Source: an uncultured Parasphingopyxis sp.
GTDB lineage: Bacteria > Pseudomonadota > Alphaproteobacteria > Sphingomonadales > Sphingomonadaceae
NCBI GenBank assembly: GCA_905479515.1
Contig: CAJQMX010000054.1
Location: forward strand, 1-33,674
DNA length: 33,674 nt
Direction: 5' to 3'
In this document: positions 7,188 to 15,480 of the stretch, one piece after another
Position numbering within the stretch: the first letter of the stretch is position 1
Layout: each line of letters begins with the position of its first letter
Position numbers and translations under genes: made by a program
Notes under the pieces: model-generated
What the model was told of the DNA's origin: nothing
The model's input: only the letters and a program-made list of their open reading frames with translations
Databases searched by the model: none

Positions 7188-8006
7188 TCAATCCGGGGCC
7201 GATGCGCCTGCTTGCATCTCCAGCACCGCACGGCGAGCCATTACCGCAACCAGATGGGCGCGATATTCATTGTCGCCGTGAATATCGCTGTTCATCTGGT
7301 TGATGTCTGGCTTGAGACCGTCAAGCGCGGCGGCCGAAAACGTCTCGGCCAATGCCTCTTCAGCTTCGGTCCAGCGATAAGCGCCTGAACGTCCGGCACC
7401 GGTCACACCAACGCGCACAAACTCGCCAAACCGAGCAACAAAAACACCTGCGAGAGCAAATCGCGACGCCGGATGGCGGAACTTGGCATAGCTGGCGTCA
7501 TCGGGCACGGGGAATTGCACGCCCGTCACCAGATCGCCGTCATTCAACGCGGTTTCGAAGACGCCCTGGAAGAATTCTTCGGCCTCAATATCGCCGCCCG
7601 TAGTGTTGATTGTTGCGCCCAGCGCGAGGCATGCCGCAGGATAGCAGGCCGCCGGGTCGGCATTGGCTATGGAGCCGCCCAATGTACCGCGTGCGCGCAC
7701 CATCGGATCACCAATCCCTCCTGCCAGCGCAGCCAGAGCGGGAATCGCATCGCGCACTTGCGGCGAATCCCCAACATCAGCATGGCGCGTCATCGCACCG
7801 ATTGAGACGGTTTCATATGCGACCGAGATATCGCGCAGCACATCAAGATCGCGGAGATCGATGATGTGGTCAGCCTTCGCAAAGCGGAGCTTCATCATCG
7901 GCAATAATGACATACCGCCGGCAAGATAAATGCTCTCGTCCAACGACTTGCGCAGCGTCAGCGTGTCATCGACAGTTCCGGCGCGGTGATATTCAAACGC
8001 ATACAT
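7188..8006 (-). CDS. Molybdenum hydroxylase FAD subunit (CoxM-like)
   Basis: A 272-residue medium subunit of the xanthine oxidase/CO dehydrogenase family. It carries the two FAD loops of the PCMH fold: AGGMSLLPMMKLR at 29-41 and TLGGSIANADPAA at 108-120. The CO_deh_flav C-terminal domain follows (about 175-272). It passes electrons from the 2Fe-2S subunit to an acceptor. The first FAD loop has Met where many relatives have His or Gln (AGGxS). ATG 8006 is preceded by GGAGA. It is the last gene of the minus-strand set L-S-M, 18 bp after the coxS-like stop, and should form a heterotrimer (or its dimer) with those two. Confidence 0.92.
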   Translation of the reverse strand: MYAFEYHRAGTVDDTLTLRKSLDESIYLAGGMSLLPMMKLRFAKADHIIDLRDLDVLRDISVAYETVSIGAMTRHADVGDSPQVRDAIPALAALAGGIGDPMVRARGTLGGSIANADPAACYPAACLALGATINTTGGDIEAEEFFQGVFETALNDGDLVTGVQFPVPDDASYAKFRHPASRFALAGVFVARFGEFVRVGVTGAGRSGAYRWTEAEEALAETFSAAALDGLKPDINQMNSDIHGDNEYRAHLVAVMARRAVLEMQAGASAPD

Positions 8007-8024
8007 ATGTGTCTCCAGCCATGA

Positions 8025-8567
8025 TCAGGCGCTACCGGTTGGCCCGAGGCCAATTTCGTTTTCCGCTTGCGGTGATGGCGCGGGTTCCGACGCGGTTTCT
8101 TCCATCGCCTTTGCTCCGGCGCGCACCGATTTCATGATGTTGTGATAACCGGTGCAACGACAGATATTGCCGTCAAGTTCCTCGCGAAGCGTGTCATCGT
8201 CGAAATCAGCACCCAGACGTTCTACAATTTTGATTGCGGCCATAACAAAGCCCGGCGTGCAATAGCCGCATTGCAGGCCATGATTGGCCCTGAACGCCTC
8301 TTGCATGGGATGAAGCTCGCCGCCCTTTGCGATGCCCTCAATTGTGGTAATTTCACTACCCTCACAAGACATGGCGAGAGCGGTGCAACTTTTCACGCGC
8401 CGGCCGTCAAGATGGACTGTACAGGCTCCGCACTGCGTAGTGTCGCAGCCCACATGCGTACCGGTGAGGCGCAAATGTTCACGCAGAAAATGCACCAGAA
8501 GGGTATTTCCTTCGACCTCCCGGCTTACCTCGGTTCCGTTGACGGTCATGGTCAGGGTCTGCATCAT
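8025..8567 (-). CDS. Molybdenum hydroxylase 2Fe-2S subunit (CoxS-like)
   Basis: A 180-residue small subunit. The plant-type ferredoxin cluster is bound by C41, C46, C49 and C61 (GCDTTQCGACTVHLDG), and the all-helical proximal cluster by C100, C103, C136 and C138 (QCGYCTPGF and ICRCTGYHNI). All eight ligands are present. The open frame extends to 8645, but those 26 residues overlap the upstream gene and are not conserved in style; ATG 8567 (or 8564) gives the normal N-terminus MQTLTMTVNG. A Pro/Glu-rich tail of about 25 residues after the last helix is longer than in most relatives. It sits 34 bp downstream of the coxL-like stop. Confidence 0.93.
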   Translation of the reverse strand: MMQTLTMTVNGTEVSREVEGNTLLVHFLREHLRLTGTHVGCDTTQCGACTVHLDGRRVKSCTALAMSCEGSEITTIEGIAKGGELHPMQEAFRANHGLQCGYCTPGFVMAAIKIVERLGADFDDDTLREELDGNICRCTGYHNIMKSVRAGAKAMEETASEPAPSPQAENEIGLGPTGSA

Positions 8568-8601
8568 AAATATCGTCCGTTTCTGGGTGCGGCCAGGATG
8601 G

Positions 8602-10953
8602 TCAAGCGACGGTGGCCTGCTGCCTGATTGCATCAAGGCCACCAACCTCCTCTATCGCCTTCCAAACGCGCGAGGGTGTTGCCGGCATATCGAAATGGCG
8701 GATGCCAAGCGGCTGTAAAGCGTTGCACACAGCATTGAGCCCGGCAGGCAATGCTCCGACGGTGCCGCTCTCGCCTGCCCCTTTGATTCCCAGCGGATTG
8801 TTTGGTGAAGGTATGTTGTGACTGATCGTGTTGATCATTGGCATGTCGAGTGCTCGGGGCATCTGATAGTCCATGAAGCTGCCGGTCTGCAGCTGCCCTT
8901 CGCTATCGAAGGCAATAAACTCACCCAGAACCTGCCCCAAACCCTGGACGACGCCGCCATGCATCTGGCCCGCAACAATCATCGGATTAATCGCCCGGCC
9001 AACATCCTCACACACCCAATAACCGACAAATTCAGTCTGGCCGGTTTCGGGATCTATCTCGACTTCGCAAATGTGGCAGCCATTGGGGAATGTCGGGCCT
9101 GCAGGGCGAAATATCTGTTTATGGGCAAGGCCGCCTTCCATCCCCTGTGGTAGGCCCATCGGCTGATGCGCAAGGGCTGCGACCTCAGCCAGCGTCGCGC
9201 TCTGGTTTGTGCGGCGCGCCGTGAAAACGCCATCCAGAAAGTCGATTTGATCCGGCTCCGTTTCCAGCATCACCGCGGCAATAATCTTTGATTTTTCAAT
9301 GATTTTTTCGGCAATGGTCTTGAGTAGCGCGCCGCCGATCGCGGCAGCCCGAGACCCCCCACTGCCCAAGCCAAAGGGCTGGACGTCAGTATCGCAGGGC
9401 TTCACGCGAATATTATCGGGCGCAACGGCAAGAAACTCGGAAACCAGCTGGCGCATCGTGGTTTCCTGGCCTTGGCCGTGATTGTGAAAACCGGTGCTGA
9501 TCGTCACTGAGCCATCAGCCTCGACTTCGATAGAGCCCATCTCGTCCATCATGCCTGCGGCAATCTCGACCACATGGCCCATGCCTATCCCGCGCAGCTT
9601 CCCGCGCTGCAATGCCTCGGCCCGCCTTTGTGCAAAACCAGCCCAGTCAGCGGCTTCTTCAGCCTTTGTCTGGCTTACCGGATAATCGCCGCTGTCATAG
9701 GTGAACTGGAATCCGGTATCGTACGGCATCTGCTCGGGCTGGATGAGGTTGCGCCGCCGCAGTTCTGCAGGGTCCATGCCCAGGTCATAGGCCGCAACAT
9801 CCACTGCCCGCTCCACCAACGTCAGCGCCTCAGGGCGACCGGCTCCGCGATAGGGCCCAATGGGCACGGTATTGGTGAAATAGGAGCGTATCTCGGCATA
9901 TATCGCCGGGATCGTATAGACCCCTGAAAGATGCCCAATATTTCCTTGCGCGCAATGCATTCCCGCAAGGCTGATATAGGCACCGAGATTCGCCTTTCCA
10001 TCAAAGCGCATCCCGAGGATTTTTGCATCCTTGTCGAGCGCGATCTCGCAATGCGATATCTGATCACGGGAATGGCAATCTGAAAGGAAGGATTCCGAGC
10101 GCTCCGAGGCCCAGCGGACCGGTCGACGGATTTTCCGTGCTGCCCATATTACCAAGGCGAGTTCAGGATGAGGCACACCCTTGAGGCCGAAGCCGCCGCC
10201 GACGTCCAGCGCCTGAACACGAATCTTGCTGGATGGAACCTTGAACACACAGTTCGCGAGCAAGGACCGCATCATATGCGGACTTTGCACACCTGCGGTT
10301 AGTTCATAGCGCCCCTCTGCCTCATTCCATTCGCCCAGCGCCGTGCGCGGTTCCATCGGATTAACGGCTACACGGCTGATGCGAGCATGGACTGCGTGCC
10401 TACTTGCCGCTTTCGCGAACGCATCATCCACAGCATCTTTGTCGCCAAAGCAGCCAATCCCATCAAGATTACCCGGACATTCTGGCCAAATCACGGGAGC
10501 CCCTTCGGCTTCCGCCTCAGCCAGCGAAGCGACCGCTGATAGTGGTTCATAATCGACGACAACATGCTCTGCAGCCGTCTTCGCTTGATTAAGCGTTTCA
10601 GCGAGCACAATTGCCACCGGTTCCCCCGCATAGCGTGCGGTGCCCTGGGCGATCACCGGAAAAGGCGGTGCAAAATTTGGTCCCCCGTCGGGAGCAGTAC
10701 TTGGAACCATGGATGGAAAACCACCAAGATCATCCTCGCCCGCCTCCCGACCGGTCAGGATGTTGACGACACCGGGGCTCTGCATTGCCGCCGCGACATC
10801 AATCGAACGGATATGGGCATGTGCGTGCGGCGAACGCAAAACATACATCTGGACTGCATTTGCAGGAGCCAGATCGTCGGTGAATTTTCCTTCGCCACGG
10901 AGCAGACGCGCATCTTCTGCCCTTGGTACGGACTGTCCAATGCCGAATTTCAT
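8602..10953 (-). CDS. Molybdenum hydroxylase large subunit (form II CoxL-like)
   Basis: A 783-residue molybdopterin-binding subunit starting at ATG 10953 (GCGGGG 8 nt upstream); the open frame runs further upstream to 11217 without family-like sequence. An a/b-hammerhead domain spans about 18-140, then come the two Mo-binding domains. Cofactor motifs are GGGFGLKG at 252-259, HNHGQGQET at 490-498, and GAGESG with catalytic Glu728. The active-site loop reads PYRGAGRPE at 367-375, the form II type; true CO dehydrogenases carry AYxCSFR with a Cys bound to Cu. It is therefore a hydroxylase of an organic substrate (N-heterocycle, aldehyde or activated ring are the usual choices), not a CO oxidiser. 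First gene of the L-S-M operon. Confidence 0.92.
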   Translation of the reverse strand: MKFGIGQSVPRAEDARLLRGEGKFTDDLAPANAVQMYVLRSPHAHAHIRSIDVAAAMQSPGVVNILTGREAGEDDLGGFPSMVPSTAPDGGPNFAPPFPVIAQGTARYAGEPVAIVLAETLNQAKTAAEHVVVDYEPLSAVASLAEAEAEGAPVIWPECPGNLDGIGCFGDKDAVDDAFAKAASRHAVHARISRVAVNPMEPRTALGEWNEAEGRYELTAGVQSPHMMRSLLANCVFKVPSSKIRVQALDVGGGFGLKGVPHPELALVIWAARKIRRPVRWASERSESFLSDCHSRDQISHCEIALDKDAKILGMRFDGKANLGAYISLAGMHCAQGNIGHLSGVYTIPAIYAEIRSYFTNTVPIGPYRGAGRPEALTLVERAVDVAAYDLGMDPAELRRRNLIQPEQMPYDTGFQFTYDSGDYPVSQTKAEEAADWAGFAQRRAEALQRGKLRGIGMGHVVEIAAGMMDEMGSIEVEADGSVTISTGFHNHGQGQETTMRQLVSEFLAVAPDNIRVKPCDTDVQPFGLGSGGSRAAAIGGALLKTIAEKIIEKSKIIAAVMLETEPDQIDFLDGVFTARRTNQSATLAEVAALAHQPMGLPQGMEGGLAHKQIFRPAGPTFPNGCHICEVEIDPETGQTEFVGYWVCEDVGRAINPMIVAGQMHGGVVQGLGQVLGEFIAFDSEGQLQTGSFMDYQMPRALDMPMINTISHNIPSPNNPLGIKGAGESGTVGALPAGLNAVCNALQPLGIRHFDMPATPSRVWKAIEEVGGLDAIRQQATVA

Positions 10954-11275
10954 CACACCAACCCCGCCTCTTACCATTGCCTGTATTGTCGTCGTCGCTT
11001 CTGCCAGAATTTTGCCAGAGATACGCGCCCTGTGACAGACGATTTCTAGAAACCTTAGGGCGCGGACAACATACTGAGCAACGGTTTCCTGCGCGGCGCC
11101 CGTGAAACGGCGGGTTCGCGGGGTATTGCGCGGCATCTGCCGGGTAGTGGCCCGTTGTACCGCAGCTTGGGCTCGGTTATCTGACCAAGTGCGAGGAGCC
11201 GTCCATTCGCATCGCATTCAGTTCGGTTTGAGACGGCGTAAACCGAAGACAAAGCATTGGCAGACAGGAGCTGAA
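10954..11275. promoter_or_regulatory. Divergent control region between coxL-like and coxG-like genes
   Basis: These 322 bp separate two genes transcribed away from each other and must hold both promoters. No family-like protein is encoded in the N-terminal extensions that run into it from both sides. The clearest signal is an 8-bp inverted repeat, TTCGGTTT at 11222-11229 and AAACCGAA at 11240-11247, with a 10-bp centre, about 29 bp before the coxG-like start. Its position suits an operator or an mRNA leader hairpin. I could not place -35/-10 boxes with confidence. Confidence 0.4.
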
Positions 11276-11965
11276 ATGGCTTTCGAGATGGACGGTGAAT
11301 TTGTGCTGCCTGCCTCACGCAATGACGTGTGGGCGGCCTTGAACGATCCAAATGTCCTGGGCCGCTGCATCCAGGGCTGCCAGTCTATGGAGCGCGTCGG
11401 CGACAATAGCTTCGCGGCCAAGGTCAAAATGAAGATCGGGCCAGTATCTTCGGTGTTTAACGGCAAGATTGATCTGCTCGATCTCGATCCTCCCAACGCT
11501 TATCGGATAGAAGGCAAGGGCGACGGTGGCGCTGCCGGATTTGCCAAGGGCGGCGCGCGCGTAACCCTATCGGACGTCGATGGCGGCACGATGCTGCGTT
11601 ATGATGTCAACGCCGATATCGGCGGGCGTCTGGCTCAATTGGGCGGGCGCCTGATAAATGGCGTCGCCAAAAAACAAGCAGACCAGTTCTTCGAAAGTTT
11701 CGCTACCCAGTTCGGGGCCGAAACCGCCGCCGACTATGGCGATGCCGCCAGTGCAGCTGTGCAATCAGGCCCTGCCGCCCCTACTGCAATGTCCTCCCAT
11801 GTCGCGCCTCGGACCACGCCCTGGGCTTGGTTTGTCGCGCTTGCCGTTGCCATAGTCGCTGGCTTTGTTCTCGGCCGCAGCACCGTTGCTGAACCATGGG
11901 TCATCGCAATGATTGCGCTCGCGCTCGTCAGCGCAGGGGCAGGCTTTAGAGCCGGACGGCAATAG
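11276..11965 (+). CDS. CoxG-like SRPBCC protein with C-terminal membrane anchor
   Basis: A 229-residue protein. Residues 1-145 match the CoxG (CO dehydrogenase subunit G) START-like fold: MDGEFVLPASRNDVWAALNDP, VKMKIGPVSSVFNGKI and RYDVNADIGGRLAQLGGRLI. A Ala/Pro linker follows, then two hydrophobic segments at about 178-200 and 205-224. Family knowledge: CoxG anchors the molybdenum enzyme to the membrane, so that electrons can enter the respiratory chain. ATG 11276 is preceded by AGGAG; the frame upstream to 11102 is Arg-rich and spurious. It is divergent from the coxLSM-like operon and heads a plus-strand set with two SDRs (6-bp and 9-bp gaps), which links those SDRs to the hydroxylase. Confidence 0.9.
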   Translation: MAFEMDGEFVLPASRNDVWAALNDPNVLGRCIQGCQSMERVGDNSFAAKVKMKIGPVSSVFNGKIDLLDLDPPNAYRIEGKGDGGAAGFAKGGARVTLSDVDGGTMLRYDVNADIGGRLAQLGGRLINGVAKKQADQFFESFATQFGAETAADYGDAASAAVQSGPAAPTAMSSHVAPRTTPWAWFVALAVAIVAGFVLGRSTVAEPWVIAMIALALVSAGAGFRAGRQ

Positions 11966-11971
11966 CGAGGA

Positions 11972-12718
11972 ATGGGTAAGCGATTCCAAGGTAAATCCGC
12001 GCTAGTTACCGGGGCAGGCAAAGGCATCGGTTTTGCGACCGCGGTGCGGCTGGCCAGCGAAGGTGCCAATCTGCTCTGCGTCGACCAGGATGAAGAGGCC
12101 GCAGCGCAGGTCGTTTCGGCTATCTCCAAACAGGGTGGAACAGCGATCGCCTGCCACGCAGACGTGTCGCAGGCGTCGGAGGTGGAAGCGATGGTCAAAC
12201 GTACCGTCGATGCTTTTGGCGGCCTTCATTTCGCCGTCAATAATGCAGGGATCGGAGGGACCGCATGCCCAACTGCCGAACAAGACATTGAAGAGTGGAG
12301 AACCGTCCTTGGCGTCAATCTCGATGGTGTTTTCTATGGTCTGAAATATCAGATCCCAGCAATTCTCAATGCCGGCGGCGGCGCGATCGTCAATATCGCC
12401 TCCATGTTCGCTCATCATGCCCTGCGAGGGCGTGCGCATTACACGGCATCCAAATACGCCGTGGTCGGGCTGACCCGCACGGCCGCAATCGACTATGCTG
12501 ATCAGCCAATCCGCATCAACACCGTCTGCCCGGGAGTGATCGATACACCGCTCGCGCGCAGCGGCGGCGACGCGACCGACGCAGTTGCATCAATGATCCC
12601 GCTCGGCCGTCTGGGACAGGCTAGCGAAGTGGCAGGCATGATCGCCTTCCTGCTTTCAGAAGAAGCATCCTACATCACAGCCAGTGAATTCGACGTCGAT
12701 GGCGGAATTCTGCACTAG
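11972..12718 (+). CDS. Short-chain dehydrogenase/reductase (SDR)
   Basis: A 248-residue classical SDR. It has TGAGKGIG at 13-20, NNAG at 90-93, Asn116, Ser144, Tyr157 and Lys161 (YTASK), so the catalytic tetrad is complete. Asp39 after beta-2 suggests NAD. The C-terminus FLLSEEASYITASEFDVDGG is typical. ATG 11972 comes 6 bp after the coxG-like stop with GAGG just upstream, and the next SDR begins 9 bp after its stop, so the three are one operon. Likely an alcohol/ketone conversion on the hydroxylase product; the substrate is unknown. Confidence 0.9.
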   Translation: MGKRFQGKSALVTGAGKGIGFATAVRLASEGANLLCVDQDEEAAAQVVSAISKQGGTAIACHADVSQASEVEAMVKRTVDAFGGLHFAVNNAGIGGTACPTAEQDIEEWRTVLGVNLDGVFYGLKYQIPAILNAGGGAIVNIASMFAHHALRGRAHYTASKYAVVGLTRTAAIDYADQPIRINTVCPGVIDTPLARSGGDATDAVASMIPLGRLGQASEVAGMIAFLLSEEASYITASEFDVDGGILH

Positions 12719-12727
12719 GAGAAAATT

Positions 12728-13579
12728 ATGGATATTTCGGGGAAAAATGCAGTCGTCACTGGCGCAGGCAGTGGTATCGGTCGAGGCATCGCGCTAGCGC
12801 TGGCTCAGGCGGGAGCGAACGTAATCGTTGCAGATATTGAAGCGGAGAAGGCGCGAGCAACGGCAGACGAGATTGCATCCCTCGGTGTGAAATCAGGCCA
12901 TTTCAAGGTTGATGTTTGCGAAGCCAGTGAGATCATTGCTCTAGCGGATTACGCATGGAATACACTCGGCCGGGTCGAGATAATCTGCAACAATGCCGGC
13001 GTCTGCGCGCCGGGCGCGGCAATCGACATCACCGATGCTGATTTCCGCTGGCAATTGGAAGTGAATGTCGTCGGCGTGTTCAATGGCATGCGCGAATTCG
13101 TCCGCCGCTTTGTCGATCAAGGCGGCCCTGCCTGGGTGGTCAACACCGGCTCGCACCATGCAATCGGCGCTCCGACCAAAGGCGTCGCCGCCTATGTCGG
13201 CACCAAGCATGCTGTGCTCGGTCTGACCGAGGCTTTTCGCTTGGAGCATGGTGATCAAATCGGCTTCAGCATCCTCTGTCCCGGTATCATCAACACCAGC
13301 ATCTGGGACGCTGGGCGCAATCGCCCGGAGGAATTTGGTGGTAAATATACAGGCGATGTGCGGAACCAGCAAGCGCTTACAACTTTTGGCATGCGGCCCG
13401 AGCGGGTCGGCGAACTCGTGGCCAAGGGGATCGAGCAAGAAGATTTCTTCGTCTGGACGCATCCGCAGGATATCGAGCTGATCGAGAAACGCTATCAAGA
13501 GAGCAAGAAAACGATCGAAAGCCAGTGGCCCAATGGCCCTGACGAGGAACACAAAATGACCCCGCACGACGTGACGTAA
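12728..13579 (+). CDS. Short-chain dehydrogenase/reductase (SDR), long C-terminus
   Basis: A 283-residue SDR with TGAGSGIG at 11-18, NNAG at 88-91, Ser142, Tyr156 and Lys160 (YVGTK). Asp36 suggests NAD. The segment after the catalytic Lys differs from the two neighbouring SDRs: it has an insertion (NRPEEFGGKYTGDVRNQQ), lacks the usual xDGG end, and finishes with a charged tail (WPNGPDEEHKMTPHDVT). This arrangement is seen in SDRs acting on bulky substrates, but that is only suggestive. GGAG of the preceding stop region serves as SD. Last gene of the coxG-SDR-SDR set; 134 bp to a convergent gene, with no clear terminator hairpin. Confidence 0.88.
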   Translation: MDISGKNAVVTGAGSGIGRGIALALAQAGANVIVADIEAEKARATADEIASLGVKSGHFKVDVCEASEIIALADYAWNTLGRVEIICNNAGVCAPGAAIDITDADFRWQLEVNVVGVFNGMREFVRRFVDQGGPAWVVNTGSHHAIGAPTKGVAAYVGTKHAVLGLTEAFRLEHGDQIGFSILCPGIINTSIWDAGRNRPEEFGGKYTGDVRNQQALTTFGMRPERVGELVAKGIEQEDFFVWTHPQDIELIEKRYQESKKTIESQWPNGPDEEHKMTPHDVT

Positions 13580-13713
13580 AATAGGGAGGTTGGCGAAGTC
13601 GTATAGCGGAGAAGTGCGAGCGGAAAGCGTTGCCGATCAAAGAAATTTGGGCCCGACGACGCCAGATAACCGTTCATTCGTACGCCCACCAGCCAAGCCA
13701 GCATGACAATGTC

Positions 13714-14472
13714 TTAGCGCGACATCGAAATCGGTGCCGTTGCGGAGAAGGAGTTACCGCCCTGCTGGCCTTCGAAAAGGAGCACTCCGCTTCCCGAATT
13801 CGGGCTAGCGAATCTCACGATCAGGGTCATGACCATCTGTCCGGGAGCGGGCTGGGGAACCTCGGCTGGCGGATTGCAGCTGTGGTATTCGCCTTCTTCC
13901 GCATAGACCGGCAGCGGCACCGGACCGAAGCCGCCCTGGAAAATCTGGAAGCTCGATTGCGACCCATCAGCGGAGCCGTTGTAGCAATAGCCGAATTCGA
14001 CGCCCAATATCTGACCGAAGACCCCGTTATTGGTGCTTTGCGGCCCTGGTCGCAGCTCATAGATGTTGCTTCCGACCATCAGCGGCAGCGATGCCCAGTC
14101 GCATTCCCCTGCGTTGGTGGGGCTGGTGCCATTTTCGGCAAGCGCATCTGCCGCGATCGCCGCTTCTTCGGCAGTGGCGGGCAACAAGAGCAGTAATTCA
14201 TCAGGTGCGGCCCCTTCAAGCAGGGCAGTGCCGTTCGAAGGGTCGTAGTCCAGTGACAGGTTTTGCGCCGGATGTCCGGGCAAGGGAATGGCCATTCCTG
14301 CAGCCCTCGCCAACCCAGGCCCTTGCGATATTCGCCAGCTGCCATCGAGCGCTTGAAGCGTCGCCACGGGAGCAGCCGTACAAAAATCAGCGGCACTGCC
14401 GGATTGCGCCTGCGCAGGCGTAGCGATCGCGAAAATCAGTCCCGTAAGGGCGATCGAAAGTTTCCCAAACAT
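13714..14472 (-). CDS. Unknown secreted protein with four cysteines
   Basis: A 252-residue protein (ATG 14472; the ATG at 14487 would add five residues) with a clear signal peptide, MFGKLSIALTGLIFAIATPAQAQ. The mature part holds exactly four Cys (36, 129, 168 and 204 when numbered from 14487), suggesting two disulfides, and is rich in Gly, Pro and Ser. Short hydrophobic strands (QMVMTLIVRFA, SGVLLFEGQQ) suggest a beta fold. I recognise no domain. It converges with the SDR operon and its upstream side faces the gene-poor stretch, so its context gives no clue to function. Confidence 0.7.
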   Translation of the reverse strand: MFGKLSIALTGLIFAIATPAQAQSGSAADFCTAAPVATLQALDGSWRISQGPGLARAAGMAIPLPGHPAQNLSLDYDPSNGTALLEGAAPDELLLLLPATAEEAAIAADALAENGTSPTNAGECDWASLPLMVGSNIYELRPGPQSTNNGVFGQILGVEFGYCYNGSADGSQSSFQIFQGGFGPVPLPVYAEEGEYHSCNPPAEVPQPAPGQMVMTLIVRFASPNSGSGVLLFEGQQGGNSFSATAPISMSR

Positions 14473-15139
14473 GTCTTTCCGTACCATGGCCCAGACTTTT
14501 TTGCACTATCCATGACAGTTTGGGCGCGTTGCCCCCTGCTCTCGGCCTGTCGGCGGTGCAGCGGGCTGGTGCAATTTATCAGTGCGGGTTTTGACCCAAG
14601 CTCAGGACGCCATGCACGGGCCAAGAAAAAAGACAAAATTATCGCAGTAGACCTCGTTCTTTTCGAAACTGAGGCTAGAAACCATACCCTTATCGCCGCG
14701 AAGCATTCTTCGTCCAGTACTGGCGACAGATACCTTCGAATTTCACCTTTCCAGTGGTGCCGACGACATCTTCGCAATGGATATGAGTTCTGTCGATGGT
14801 GCGCGACCGAATTTTGACGATTTGCTAGGCTGCGGAACTCGGCCCCATTCCCCTGACAGAGCTAGCCAATGGCCTTTGATGCTCAGGGAAACATGTCGGT
14901 CTGCGCCTATATATTGACAGCTCAGCGGGACCTAGCGAATGTGAATCTCCGCAATTTATTCCCACCCTGTGTGTGAGTTGGAACGAGGAAGCGGCTATTA
15001 GCAGCACATTGATAGATATTACCAAGGAAAGACAAAACTGGATGCGATATCTATTCAATAGTGAAGCCCAATAAAATTTGGGCGCATGCGGTTACCAGCG
15101 CCTGGTTTGTCTTGAGATGCATAATATTACGGAACATTC
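14473..15139. other. Gene-poor stretch
   Basis: About 670 bp without a convincing gene, visibly more AT-rich than its surroundings. One plus-strand frame, from about 14650 to its stop near 14914, reads like protein over a short stretch (TDTFEFHLSSGADDIFAMD, then GARPNFDDLLG) but has no start codon at its head and no family I recognise. A short hairpin, GCCCAA at 15066-15071 and TTGGGC at 15078-15083, has no following T-run. The promoter of the secreted protein on the minus strand should lie in the first 150 bp. The rest may be decayed coding sequence. Confidence 0.35.
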
Positions 15140-15289
15140 ATGAAACTGACACAGTCGGCAGTGGTATCAACACATGAGACCCTTCTTGGTCGCACCCCGG
15201 ATCCCCATTCCGAAGTCGAGTATTGGCTCAATAGGTGCGAACCACTCAGTGAATATCTGAAAGAGTTCGCTCAACTTATCGCAATGTCT
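15140..15289 (+). pseudogene. Possible DUF4214-like repeat fragment
   Basis: From ATG 15140 about 50 residues include ETLLGRTPDPHSEVEYWLNR followed by CEPLSEYLKEFAQLIAMS, which resembles the DUF4214 repeat (LLGRxPDxxGxxYW...S). After this the frame turns into Arg/Ser/Cys-rich sequence and runs into the next gene's coding region, so I read it as a fragment that has lost its continuation. It could also be a short real gene. GGA lies 7 nt before the ATG. Confidence 0.35.
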
Positions 15290-15480
15290 TGGAGCGGTTC
15301 TATCCGGATACCTTGTAGGACCCACACCCGATGCAACTTTTCCAGCAGCATTCCGGGAGGCATAATACGGGGTACTGGCTTACCCCTTCAGGGCGGTGCA
15401 GCTCTTTGCTCAGAATTTGCATCGAAGCCCGGCTTCTGTGATTATATTCGCATTGAAGTTCCGCACAGGAGGCGAAGAAT

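Noticed and set aside
8568..8645. Extended N-terminus of the coxS-like gene
   Set aside because: It overlaps the coxL-like coding end and adds sequence not found in 2Fe-2S subunits.
10954..11217. Extended N-terminus of the coxL-like gene
   Set aside because: The extra 88 residues have no family match and run into the divergent promoter region; ATG 10953 gives the normal length.
11102..11275. Extended N-terminus of the coxG-like gene
   Set aside because: Basic, low-complexity sequence; AGGAG sits directly before ATG 11276, which starts the CoxG fold.
11891..12198. Long minus-strand frame across the coxG/SDR boundary
   Set aside because: Shadow of the two real genes, rich in Ser/Ala/Pro, with no SD or family signature.
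14263..14817. A 184-codon plus-strand frame
   Set aside because: Most of it lies antisense to the secreted-protein gene and has shadow-like composition; only a few residues near its end are in the gene-poor stretch.
15066..15083. GCCCAA/TTGGGC hairpin as a terminator
   Set aside because: Only six paired bases and no T-run, with no clear gene ending before it.
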